Positions 21,843-31,359 of a stretch of 64,000 nt of DNA are shown here, one piece after another. The translations under genes were made by a program, and so were the position numbers. Position 1 is the stretch's first letter, and the number at the start of each line of letters is the position of its first letter. The stretch covers positions 356,711,953 to 356,775,952 of the forward strand of contig NC_057861.1 of the NCBI RefSeq assembly GCF_019393635.1. Reading direction: 5' to 3'. A model generated the notes under the pieces. That model was not told where the DNA came from, did not search any database, and worked only from the letters and a program-made list of their open reading frames with translations. Origin of the DNA: Dromiciops gliroides (taxonomy: Eukaryota; Chordata; Mammalia; Microbiotheria; Microbiotheriidae).

Positions 21843-22440
21843 TGGTATGGGGAGAAAGCATGTGGGTCCTTAGGATTCCTCTGTAAAGAATTACACTCTC
21901 GCACAAGTCCTATTTAGGAATAAAAGAACAGGTTTATTGGGGTACAAGAGAAACTGGGCAGGAGGAAGGTTTTAGAAAAAATGCTTTCCTCCTCCCCTAG
22001 CTTGGGGAGCGCCCTTTTATAGGACTAAGATGGCATGTGTAAAAATGTCCCTTATTGGGCAATGGGTTGGGGGTTGTCTGGTGAGCTGGGGTAGTTTGAT
22101 GATTGGTTCTGAGCAATCTGGTGATGGGCATTAACTCCATCCTGGTGGATCTGAGCAGTCTGCTGGTGGGCGTTTCCTGGGTCTTCTATGGGTATAGTCA
22201 CGCCCAACAGGATTACTTCATCCAGGTGGTGAGAAGGGCTGGAATTTAGGGTGGTGGTCCTGGAGATTGCTCAGTTTGATCTGGTGCTGCTTATCTCTTT
22301 TGGGTGTGTCGGTCCTTGGTTGAGCTCAAGGAGAGGCCTCCTTGATTTCAGGGGAAAACTCCTGGGGTTTCAAGAAAAAAGTTCCTTGACCTCCCCAGAC
22401 TACTTCTGGGGTAACCAGGGCCCATAATCCTCCCATAACA
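21843..22440 (-). mobile_element. Solo LTR, same family as the one at 10247
   Basis: In the minus-strand direction it starts TGTTATGGGAGG and ends CCCCATACCA. The TATA box is the complement of ttttata at 22016-22022, and the AATAAA is the complement of tttatt at 21933-21938. A 4-base duplication tgtg lies at 21839-21842 and 22441-22444. It shares the '...gtaattcttta(c/a)agaggaat.cctaaggacc' 3' segment with 10247-10767. No internal viral genes are attached, so recombination between LTRs probably removed them. Confidence 0.8.
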
Positions 22441-22510
22441 TGTGTATATGTGTATTTAGTATGTGTATGTGTATTTATATGTATGTATATGTGCATTTGC
22501 ATGTGATTTT
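22441..22510. repeat. TGTATA-rich microsatellite
   Basis: Interrupted GTAT/GTGTAT units follow directly on the LTR. Confidence 0.8.
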
Positions 22511-22544
22511 GAACTATAGTACTGGAAAGACAGCAGGGCAATTG

Positions 22545-22600
22545 GACAGATAGGTGGCACATTATATATAGTGCCCAGCCTGGTTTCAGGAAGACATCTT
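22545..22600 (+). mobile_element. Fragment of tRNA-derived SINE
   Basis: 'acagataggtggcaca' and 'gcccagcctggtttcaggaagac' match the first 50 bases of the SINE with a short AT insertion between them. The rest is absent; the LTR follows. Confidence 0.45.
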
Positions 22601-23106
22601 TTTGGAGGACCTCAAGACACCAAAAGACCCTAATCCACAAGGAATCCTTAAATTTTCCCAAGGGAAAAGCAGCTCTGCCTCCCATCTCTGGAATGTATGG
22701 TGGCCCAAGCACAAAGACCCTGTACTGCAAGGAACAAAGATGATATATTGATATGGATGGGTGCTATTCAAACTCCAGGAACTCACCAGTTGTTTCCTTT
22801 CCCAGTTGTTTTGTGCCTCCCAGTTGTTTTCCCTACACTCCTAGTTGTTTTGCATCCCCCTACCAGTTGTTTCAATCCCCTCCCAGTTTGTTTGTTTGGT
22901 TCGTTATGGCAACTTTGTAAATATATAGAGACCAGCTCTTTTCTTACTCACTGAGACCAAATCCAGAGTGACTCTGTCTCTTGGCCATATATCCTTTCCT
23001 AATAAATCTTTTTTTTTTTAATTTCACAAGATGCACAATGAGCCTCCAATTCTTTGGGAGAGCTAGCCCCCACCCCACCCTGAGACAGGTCAAAAGTTCC
23101 CTCAAC
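22596..23106 (+). mobile_element. Solo LTR with a six-copy CAGTTG-type repeat
   Basis: The interval shows LTR-like order: a U3-like part, a TATA-like aaatatataga at about 22919-22929, and AATAAA at 23001-23006, followed by about 100 bases ending CCTCAACA. In U3 a 10-base unit ccagttgttt recurs at 22786, 22802, 22820, 22840 (ct-agttgttt), 22863 and 22882 (one base longer). Spacing is 16-22 bases. The left border is not precise, and no internal retroviral region is attached. Confidence 0.55.
22786..22892 (+). promoter_or_regulatory. Tandem CAGTTGTTT motifs, candidate enhancer repeat
   Basis: Six copies of (C)CAGTTGTTT, two with one change, stand at near-regular intervals of about two helical turns, ending some 27 bases upstream of the TATA-like box. 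CAGTTG is a CANNTG E-box and also fits a Myb core (in reverse, CAACTG). Retroviral U3 regions often carry repeated enhancer units. Binding is inference. Confidence 0.4.
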
Positions 23107-23295
23107 AATCTGACTGCAAATCTGGCCTTAGACACTAGCTGTGTGACCCTGGGAAAGTCACTTAACCCTGTTTGCCTCAGTTTCCTCATATGTAAAATGA
23201 GCTGAAGAAAATTGTAAACCACTCTTGTATCTTTGCCAAGAAAATCCCAAATGGGATCATAAAGAGTAGAACACAATTAATTGTCTAAACAACTA
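23107..23295 (+). mobile_element. Composite SINE with RTE/BovB-like tail, 5' truncated
   Basis: The body 'aaatctggccttagacactagctgtgtgaccctggg' runs into 'cagtttcctcatatgtaaaatgagctg', 'aaaccactcttgtatctttgccaagaaaa' and 'gggatcataaagagtagaacacaa'. The last piece resembles the 3' end of RTE/BovB-type LINEs ('...cacaaagagtcggacacgac'). Such SINEs would have borrowed that LINE's machinery. Confidence 0.65.
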
Positions 23296-23394
23296 AAATC
23301 TATCACCACATAGTTTGCCCAACATACAGTAAGTTTAAAAATAAGGCATAACATAAAGTATAAACTAATGGAAAAGTTACTACACTGATTCAAG

Positions 23395-23530
23395 TGAACC
23401 TATTTTAAATTCTCTCTCAGATATATGTAATCTATGTTTCTTTTGGCAAAATATTTAACCTGCCTGAACCTCACCTTTTTCATATTCCTAATGGGGAAAA
23501 TAATAATTGTAATCACTTTAGAGTGTTAAG
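23395..23530 (+). mobile_element. Decayed MIR-type fragment
   Basis: 'aaatattctctctcagatat', 'ttggcaaaatatttaacctgcctgaacctca' and 'aatggggaaaataataat' follow the MIR core order, but with many changes. Confidence 0.35.
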
Positions 23531-23875
23531 TTAAAAAGAATTTATTGTCTACTATGTTCCAGGGACAATGTGAAGCACTTGGGACACAAAGAAAGACAAT
23601 AGAATAAAATTTTAAAAAAATTTAAATGGTTTATGTTCTCAGAAACTAGCAATCTAATGGAGTAAACAAAAAAAGAAATATACAAGATAAATTGTAAGTA
23701 ATCAACAAGGGAAAACACTATAATTTATGGGGATCAGGAAAGGATTTGGGTAGAAATTTAGATTTTAGCTGAGACTTAAAGGAAACCAGAAAAGCCATGA
23801 GGTGGAGTTGAGTAGGGAGAATCAAAAAAAGATTAAGTTCATGAAGAGCCTTGTAAATTTTAGTGTACTTTATAT
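23531..23875 (-). mobile_element. L2/CR1-clade LINE 3' end, antisense
   Basis: The left edge 'gaatttattgtctactatgttccagggacaatgtgaagcacttggg' is the inverted 3' end of an L2-like LINE. 'gattttagctgagacttaaaggaaaccagaaaagcca' and 'catgaagagccttgtaaat' continue the antisense order. It is old. Confidence 0.45.
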
Positions 23876-25884
23876 TTAGTTGCTATCATATACAAACTTG
23901 TGTGGTCAGGAATTCAATATATCTGTACTTTTTTTTCTTTTCTTTCCTTTTTAAAAAATCTGTACTTTGTTAAAGGCTGGCTTTTATTTCTGACTACTCA
24001 GCACATTGCATACCGTCCAGGCACTTTTGTTCTATCTGTCAACTTTCCAAATTTGGCTGGGGAGGGGGACTTGGGGGGGGGCGGGGATCCTACTCATTTA
24101 TTTACAGTTTCATGGGAATTTAAATTAATGTATTGTTTTTCTCTAGGGAATTTACACTTTTAAGTTTTTGCTATCATTTTAGATTAAAAACTATCATCCA
24201 CTATTAAAGGCAAGAGAAAGATAAGGGGAATCATTTGGTGGAAGATAGGAGCCCATAAATGTCTGAAAGCAGATCCTTTCTGTTTCCCTATCAGACTGGC
24301 CCTGAGCTTAGCCCAGAGTGATCCGTTCTTCTTCTCAAGGATCACTGGCATTTTATACCATAATAAAAATAATATGGAGATTCATGGATTAGAACTATCT
24401 ACTATGTAACATGCAGTAAGATTTCATTCATTTGTACTGTAAGGTCAACATGAAATAACATCTTAATTGTAGATTACCCTTCTTAAAATTACCATGGTAA
24501 ATAAGATGATTTTTTTAAATTTGCTTTTCAACAGTTTCCTCAAATAGTCTTTGTTTCAACGTGGATCAGACTTCTTTCTGAGTTTAAAAACAAACCCTGA
24601 ATTCAATTAAGAGGAAAAAAAAAAAGGCCAGTTGAAATAATCTCATTGCATTTGAACAGGACATATTGACCGCAGAGAAATAACCACACAGAGCGCAGAT
24701 TAGATCCTTTGGTTTTTCAGTATCGTTTAAAATATAACACAATGAAACAGGATCCAGACTAAATACTGACTTACCATCTCCTACTGTCTAATACAGTTTT
24801 ACTGGGAATGAATGTTCAGTGTTTTTGAAAAGGTTAACTTTTATTTATTTATTTGACACTTCTGTTAATAATTTACCCCCAAAGAAATCCAGCTGATAAA
24901 GATCACTGGGGCACAACTGGCAGCTTGTCTGTTTTTCTACTCAGTGAAACACCAGAAAACATATTTGATCCATCAGAGACCATGCACCCTGAGTTATCAG
25001 CCACAGTCAGAGCTCTGCCTCTCTTCCAAAACACTGCTCCAATAGCCAATGGAAAGTTTCCCGACAAATACCACCATGTGGCCTGAAATTCATACTGTGT
25101 TCAATATTATTCAATTAGGTTATTCATTTTTATGTATACATCTTCACAGGCCTCTAGGGAGAAGTTTGGGCACAGAATGAATTTTTTGAAAAAGAAATGG
25201 ATCATTATAATTTATTCCAGCTCCCTATTTTTCCAGGTGAAAAACCTATTCCAATCAGGAGAGGAAGGCTTTGTTCTTCAACCTGAAGAACAGAATCCTT
25301 TGATGCGTGTTTCTATTCTCAATGATATTATGCTTTCACAGATAATGTCCTGCCTTGAGAACCTTAAATTCAAATCAAGCATTCCAGAGAGTTTACACAT
25401 AGCTTTGATGGCTTATTGAATGAGAGGATAGCAATTACTCCCTCACGAACTGGGAAGCAAATGAAGTACAATGAGCATAATTAGATTGTAAACACCAGTA
25501 ACAGAAGTCATATAATTGTTTTCAATTAAGAAAGCAAAGAAATATCCCCTTGTCCCACATTCTGAGGTCTCCCTGTTCATTCCTGTTTGGACACAAGAAT
25601 TATTCAAGAGCCACAAACAGCTGTACTCTGACAGTCATATAACTAAATTGTATGAGTTAGCTAAACAATACTTAGATAGTGTCATTACATGCAAAACACC
25701 TGAGGAGCCAAATAGATTAATTCAGTGAGTTGGTAAGTTTTTTTGGGAAAAAATACAAAAAAACCAAAAAAGCAACATAGTACTAGTAGAATAATTGACT
25801 GAATTATTGGTTATTGTTATTTTATATAATTTAATTTACTTATTTTATTTAACTGACAAAATAATATATTGATGGTAATTATAG
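23876..25884. other. Repeat-poor island
   Basis: No transposon family is recognised over about 2 kb, unusual for this window. A G-run (ggggggggcggggat) lies at 24070-24090. The part 24540-25740 contains the least repetitive DNA. Open frames at 24853-25086 (77 codons) and 25132-25419 (95 codons) have no recognisable domain and no convincing start context. A conserved noncoding element is as likely as an exon. Confidence 0.4.
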
Positions 25885-25990
25885 GTTCATAGCGTCCTAT
25901 AATTAGGAGCATATCTCTTAAACCTGAAGGGACATTAGAAGCCATTTGAGTCCATCCCATTATCCTTTATGACTCTTTTACTGATATTAT
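25885..25990 (-). mobile_element. MIR-type fragment
   Basis: 'ggttcatagcgtcctataattaggagc' and 'cttaaacctgaagggacattagaagccatttgagtccatccc' match the inverted MIR end 'agagctggaagggaccttagaggtcatctagtcca'. Confidence 0.5.
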
Positions 25991-26404
25991 CTACATTGTG
26001 AGTTGAAGTGGAAATTTATGAGACCCCTCTCTTTGTTTAACAAGATGAAAATAACAAAAGATGGCTAGACATTTTAATATTTTATAGGAACATAGTCATA
26101 CCAATTTTGACATGTACCATTGTTTTCCCCAAATCCAATTCCAATGTTCTAAATAATCTTCATCAAAGGCACTTGATAAACTTGAAAAATACCACTGATG
26201 GGTTATTGCATTTCAATCAATTAATTAAATTACCAAGGTATATCCTCTGCTCTCCACTCTAGGGTTTGACATACAAATTACTAACTAGAAATTTCATATC
26301 TTCTTTCTAATGTGATTCCAATATTTGCTATAGCTGATATTACATTATAGGAGCTGGTGATGGAGGGGAAGGTAATAGGAAATGTTTCATCCATGCTATG
26401 TATA

Positions 26405-26520
26405 CCAACAAATATACATATATATTTGTGTTTTCATGCATGCATACATGCATGTGTATATGTATGTGTCTGTGTATGTATGAACATATACATATATGCA
26501 TACATATACATATGAACAGA
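26405..26520. repeat. Imperfect (CATA/TGTA)n microsatellite
   Basis: Alternating purine-pyrimidine units of CATA, TGTA and TATG. The 81-codon minus frame (His/Ile/Cys-rich) is a translation of this. Confidence 0.85.
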
Positions 26521-27619
26521 GTAAAATAGCTCTCGTTTTTGTGTAGGATAAATAAATGTTTTAGTTTACATGCCCTATTTAACATAGGTTGTTGTGAAAG
26601 AGGAATATCATCCTGTAGATGCTGTTGCTATTTAATACCTTTTACTTTATGGTTTATAATTTCAATCATTTATTTTATGTATACAGTTAGATTAAAGCTG
26701 TCTCTTCCCCTGCCCATGTATAACTTCTCTCTTTTCTGGTCTACCAGCTTGTTTTCTTCTTAAAGATCTCACTTGTTACAAAAAAAAAAATCTAAGTTAC
26801 ACTATGGAACTAATAGAAATTTTAGTTAATTCCCTCTCTAATTTGCTTTCTTGTACACAAGTGAGGAATTTTTTTCCATTTTGATTTATGTCCTTTCTAT
26901 AAATCCTAAACCATGTACTATAGCAAAGCATAGTCCATATAATTTAATAAAATTATTAAAAAGCATTAAAACACAGGTACTTATTAAAAGAAGTTATACT
27001 AGACTACAATGACTTAAAGGTGAAGTTAGGTTAGATATTTCCTTCTCACCCCTAAATTTTCTCTTTTATACTAGTCCAAGAGAATAAATTAGAAGAAAAG
27101 TGTTTTGCTAGAAACCTACTTAGGCAATGCTACACATAAATATAGAAAGAGGAGAGAAAAATGAGCTGTAAAGTAGTCTCCATTTTCACCCACCATAGCA
27201 GCATTCATGATCTATCTAATACTTCATTGAATATAAAATTAATCCCTTATGCCCCTGATGCTACGAACCATCTTGCATATAGCTCATCTTATATATTTAG
27301 TATTGTTCAGCTGTTCTTTTCAACTTTTTTCCCTTTTAGTGCCATTTCTATTTTTATATTATTTCATATTTTAAATGCAACTCATCAGAGATTGTGGTCT
27401 CAAATCCAAATGTAGTTTCACCAGTATTACGGATAGAGAAAAAGTTTTTAGTCAAATACTGAAATTACTTTGGATTTGTGTGCATGTGATCTTTTTTATT
27501 TTATCCTTAAGTCTTTTGGGATGGTCTGGCTTTTTTATAATTTTCTTCAAGATTTCTATAAATACTTTTCTCTTTCTACTGGTTCTTTTATGCTCTCTTC
27601 ATTAGTTTTATTTTTTTCT
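26521..27619. other. Unassigned AT-rich DNA
   Basis: No gene or named repeat is recognised. Frames of 70-85 codons at 27161-27685 are Phe/Ile/Leu/Ser-rich translations of T-rich DNA and show no domain. Confidence 0.5.
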
Positions 27620-28880
27620 ACCTCCCTCACTTTATTTTTTAATAGAATTTTATTTTACAAAATATATGTAAAAACAAAATTTTAACATCATTTTTTTAAA
27701 CTCTGTGCTCCAATTTCTCTTCCCCCTTCCATTCCCACCCCCACCCAAAATAAGTTATACATGAGTAGTCATGGGACAATTCCCATATTAGCTAGTTGTG
27801 AGAGAAAACAGTCAAAAAACCCCAAACTTCAGATTAAGGAATTGTCAAAGAGGAAAAGAAAAAAAATGTGTTTCCATCTGTTTTCAGATACTATCAGTTC
27901 TTTCTCTGCAGATGGGCTGCAATCTTCATAAGTCTTTCAGGGTTATATTGGATCATTGCCTTACTGAAAATAACCACATGCTTCCCAGCAGATCAACCCC
28001 CACTATTGCTGTTATTTTGTATACAGTATATTTCACTCTGCTTCAGTTAATGTAGGTCATGTAAATGCTTTACAGATATCATCCCTTCATATTCAGTTCA
28101 GATCTGTGTCTTCTGTGAGTTTCTTACTGAGATCGTTCTTATCATTTCAAAGTATTGTCTTCTCATGTAGGAATGTAAATGGTTTGATCTTTTAATATCC
28201 CTCATGAAGTCTTTTTCCTGTGTATCTTTTTATGCTTCTCTAGGGACATATTTGAAAATCAAATATTCTATTCAGTTCAAGTCTTTTCATCACAAATGCT
28301 TGAAAGACCTCTTTCTCATTGAAATCCCATTTTTGCCTTTGAAAGATTATATTCAGTTTTGCTGGGTACATGATTTTTGGCTGATGAAAATAACTGCCTA
28401 AGAATTAGGATTGAACAAATGGAAGCTAGTGACCTTATGAGAAACCAAAACACAGTAAAGGAAATCCAATTGAATGAGAAAACAGAGGGCAATGTGAAAT
28501 ATCTCCTTGGAAAAACAGCTGACCTAGAAAATAAATCTAGGAGAGATAATTTGAAAATCATTGGACTACCTGAAAACCATGACCAAAACAAAAGCTTAGA
28601 CACCATCCTCCAAGAGATTGTGAGTGAAAATTGCCCTGATATTCTAGAAGCAGAAGCTAAATTAGAAATTGAAAGAATCCACCTATCACCTCCTAAAAGA
28701 GATCCCAAAAGGAAAACCTCCAGGAATATTATAGCCAAATTCCAGAACTCCAAGGTAAAGGAGAAAATACTGCAAGCAATTAGAAAAAAGGAATTCAAAT
28801 ACTGTGGAGCTCCAATAAGGATAAAGCAAGATCTAGAAGCTTCTACATTAAAGGACCGAAGGGCATGGAATATGATATTC
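27620..28880 (-). mobile_element. L1 LINE lacking most of ORF2, with inverted 5' segment
   Basis: 27640-28072 is antisense L1 3' UTR and extreme 3' sequence. From about 28073 to 28379 the strand is antisense inter-ORF and ORF1-end sequence (complement of ...SKIMYPAKL and downstream). At 28380/28381 the orientation flips: 28381-28880 is sense ORF1, from ENNCLRIRIEQ to RAWNMIF. The flipped part is what lies just upstream of the antisense part in L1, as expected for twin priming. ORF2 is missing between 28072 and 28073. Confidence 0.75.
28381..28880 (+). pseudogene. L1 ORF1 fragment (RNA-binding domain), inverted
   Basis: The plus frame 28377-28913 encodes an L1 ORF1p segment: the end of the coiled coil, then 'DLENKSRRDNLKIIGLPENH' at the start of the RRM domain, then 'KFQNSKVKEKILQAIRKKEF' leading toward the C-terminal domain. 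ORF1p is the trimeric RNA chaperone of the L1 ribonucleoprotein. The N-terminus is missing and the frame runs into flanking DNA after NMIF. The 189-codon minus frame is its antisense shadow. Confidence 0.88.
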
Positions 28881-28971
28881 TTCATTAGTTTTAAAAATTA
28901 TATTAAGATATAAATTACCATTGAACTTTAAGGTAATATTTCTCTACTGAGCAATGCAATCACAACTCTGC

Positions 28972-28974
<3 letters not shown>

Positions 28975-29025
<51 letters not shown>

Positions 29026-29179
29026 CAGTTAAATATATATATATTTGTGGGGCAATGGAGGTTAAGTGACTTGCCCAGGGTCACACAGCTTGTCAAGTGT
29101 CTGAGACTAGATTTGACCTCAGGTCCTCCTGAATCCAGGGCTGCTGCTTAATCCACTGTGCCATCCAGCTGCCCCTGCT

Positions 29180-29263
<84 letters not shown>

Positions 29264-29338
29264 ATATATATATGTGTGTGTGTATGTATATATATATGTA
29301 TGTATATATATGTATATACACATATACATGTATGTATA

Positions 29339-29371
<33 letters not shown>

Positions 29372-29372
29372 A
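28975..29372. repeat. Compound (TA)n-(TG)n microsatellite block
   Basis: (TA)n fills 28975-29021 and 29182-29230, (TG)n 29231-29258 and 29345-29370, with TGTATA units between. The two TA runs flank a SINE at 29047-29175. All the 60-135-codon frames in both directions here are translations of the repeat (Ile-Tyr, Cys-Val, His-Thr strings). Confidence 0.97.
29047..29175 (-). mobile_element. tRNA-derived marsupial SINE, antisense, inside microsatellite
   Basis: A full-length reverse copy from 'gtggggcaatggaggttaagtgacttgcccagg' to 'gtgccatccagctgcccc'. It has AT-rich dinucleotide repeats on both sides and lacks a clear T-run. TSDs cannot be told apart from the repeat. Confidence 0.88.
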
Positions 29373-29374
29373 TG

Positions 29375-29845
29375 GCAACAGAGGTGAGGACGCTAAGGGA
29401 CTTTTCAGGAGGGTCAACAAAGTGAAAGGGGCTTGGAGTTAGAAGAAAGGAGTGGAACAGTAAAAGCAAAGCAGGGGAGCTAGAGTGAAGGAGAAAAAGA
29501 GTGAAAGTTGGAGAAAGGTGAAGCATACCCTAAGGTAAGAGGTGGCAAAGGCCCTTATTAAAAGCAGACAGGTAGTATAACTTGCATTTTTTTTACCCTT
29601 ATCTTTTACATTGATTTTTATAAATAAATTCTGCTATAATTATTTAATTAAGAGGCTTCTTAATCTTTTGCTTATCAATTTGGGAGGAGCAAGTGTGGGG
29701 GAAATTTTAACAGGCCCTAACAGATTGGCTTAGGAAATTAATAGCAGTCAGATAGCCAGCCAGTCAAAAGTCCCCAGATTAGTCCTCCAGTCAGATTATT
29801 ACCCCCAAATTAGGCCTAGTCAGTTAAAATATTCTTACATTTGAA
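29375..29845 (+). mobile_element. Probable solo LTR
   Basis: A purine-rich first part is followed by AATAAA at 29623-29628 and 'ttaagaggcttcttaatcttttgc..atcaatttgggagg'. That segment resembles the one after the AATAAA at 378 in the left-edge LTR. The end lies near 'attcttaca' at about 29838. The next bases ('tttgaatggtgaccac') could be a primer-binding/leader remnant. Borders are approximate. Confidence 0.45.
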
Positions 29846-30534
29846 TGGTGACCACTGCAGGACATAAGGCCCAATTATAATTTTTATAAAGTTATAATTT
29901 TTCATATAGTTATAATTTTTCATATAAGTATAGTTATACACATTTTAGTTATGGTTTAAATTTTTTACAATATTAATAATTATGTATTCCCTTTCATATT
30001 CCTCCCAACTCTCTTCATAAACAGAAGTCTCATTTATAAACCCTGAACAATGTATTCCAACATCATTCCCATTTTATTCATTGTTGATATGATCAATATT
30101 TTCTTGAATCATCTTTCTTCCCACACACAATATGAGGTTTTACCTAAAGGAACACAAAATTGCCCCCAACACCTGATTGGTTCTAGCTTCCCAGAAATAG
30201 CTTCTTGGTCATATAAGAACACTTATTTAAAAAAATAACCTCTCATTGTCTGGGCCCTATGGAGCTATTGGATTTCTAAAGATGATGCAAATGATCAGGT
30301 TCCTCAACATATTCTGCATCATATGTGATTCCATTAGGAAAAGTACCTATATTCCCATTAAATATTCTGAGGAAAGAGAAAAAAGTATTTATAATCATGA
30401 ATATACAAAATAAATTTGGTGACTGATGCATTGTCTATTAATTTAAATATTAAATTGTTTGCAGAAATAATTGCTCATATTTTGTATAAAATTGTGTGAT
30501 TGAAAATATTTTTTCTATAAAAATTCCTGTAAGA
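29846..30534. other. Unassigned AT-rich DNA
   Basis: Three near-identical tandem pieces of 'ttataatttttcatataag' type stand at 29875-29935. Otherwise no repeat family or gene is seen. Confidence 0.5.
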
Positions 30535-30660
30535 TAAGGAGCAAAATTACCATCACCTCCATTTTGTAGATGAGGAAAGTTAGGTTCAAAGAGGTTAAGT
30601 GTGACTTACCTATGACACAGCCAAAACCCATAACCAGCTGCTCTTACATCCTCATTAAAG
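30535..30660 (-). mobile_element. MIR-type SINE fragment
   Basis: 'ccatttt' plus 'gtagatgaggaaagttaggttcaaagaggttaagtgtgactt' is the centre of an inverted MIR. Confidence 0.55.
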
Positions 30661-30689
30661 ACCAGAGATATTGCTCAACAATTGAAAAA

Positions 30690-30865
30690 AAATAATAATA
30701 ACAAACATTTACTAAGCACTGAATATATGTAAGGCACTATATTAGGCACTAGGGATATAAATATAAAGAACCTTTCTGCTCCATCATTGTCTCATTTGTA
30801 AAATTGAGAGGTCATATTTTATGAACTCTCAAGTTTATCTTCCAGTTCAAAGTTTGATGATTCTA
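30690..30865 (-). mobile_element. L2-like 3' end with adjoining MIR-like tail
   Basis: 'aacatttactaagcactgaatatatgtaaggcactatattaggcactagggata' is an inverted L2-like 3' end (30695-30765). The following 'tctcatttgtaaaattgagaggtcatattttatgaactctcaag' resembles a forward MIR end. Both are old. Confidence 0.4.
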
Positions 30866-31149
30866 AGGAGAGAGGCAATTAATTTGGTCTTGAAGAATGA
30901 GAATGATTTGATTTAGGGAAAAGGAAGAAAGAGTGGGGAAATTTTACATGTAACATATTTATTGGCATACCACTGCAATATATGTGTTTTCATTCCATTT
31001 GAGCTCCTCTTCACTTTGGTCCATTTGATTTAATATGTTTGTGTATTGTATATTTTTTATATTATACATTTAGGAGGAGTTGTTGTCTAGAGCAGGGATT
31101 TTTAACCTGACATTCACAACCTTGTTTAATACATAATGTTATGTATACA

Positions 31150-31335
31150 CAGATACACACATGTATAACTATATAAATATATATGACTATATATATATCA
31201 CTATATGTGACTATATATAAATATATATGTATATATGTATTTACACATGGGCATGTATATGTATTTATATGTTTTTATGTATCTATCAATCTGTCTCTAT
31301 CTCCATCATCTATCTATCTATCTATCTGTTTGTTT
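31150..31335. repeat. TATA/TATC-rich microsatellite
   Basis: Mixed TATA, TATG and (TATC)n units, the last as 'atctatctatctatctatct' at about 31305-31326. The Tyr/Ile-rich frames here are artefacts. Confidence 0.85.
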
Positions 31336-31359
31336 TATATGTATACACACAATATTTTA

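Noticed and set aside
22326..22730. 134-codon minus frame
   Set aside because: It crosses an LTR, a microsatellite and part of another LTR, so it cannot be one evolved gene.
22786..22892. Regularly spaced repeats that might suggest a CRISPR-like array
   Set aside because: Units are 10 bases, spacers are 6-13 bases and C/T-rich, and the context is a vertebrate LTR U3 region.
24853..25086. 77-codon frame in the repeat-poor island
   Set aside because: No recognised domain, no splice-like borders found and length expected by chance; retained only as part of the island.
28316..28885. 189-codon minus-strand open frame, the longest in the window
   Set aside because: It is the exact antisense of the L1 ORF1 fragment at 28381-28880. 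A similar antisense frame accompanies the copy at 34132-34401.
29093..29526. Several 78-135-codon frames rich in Ile-Tyr, His-Thr or Cys-Val
   Set aside because: They are translations of the (TA)n/(TG)n microsatellite on both strands.
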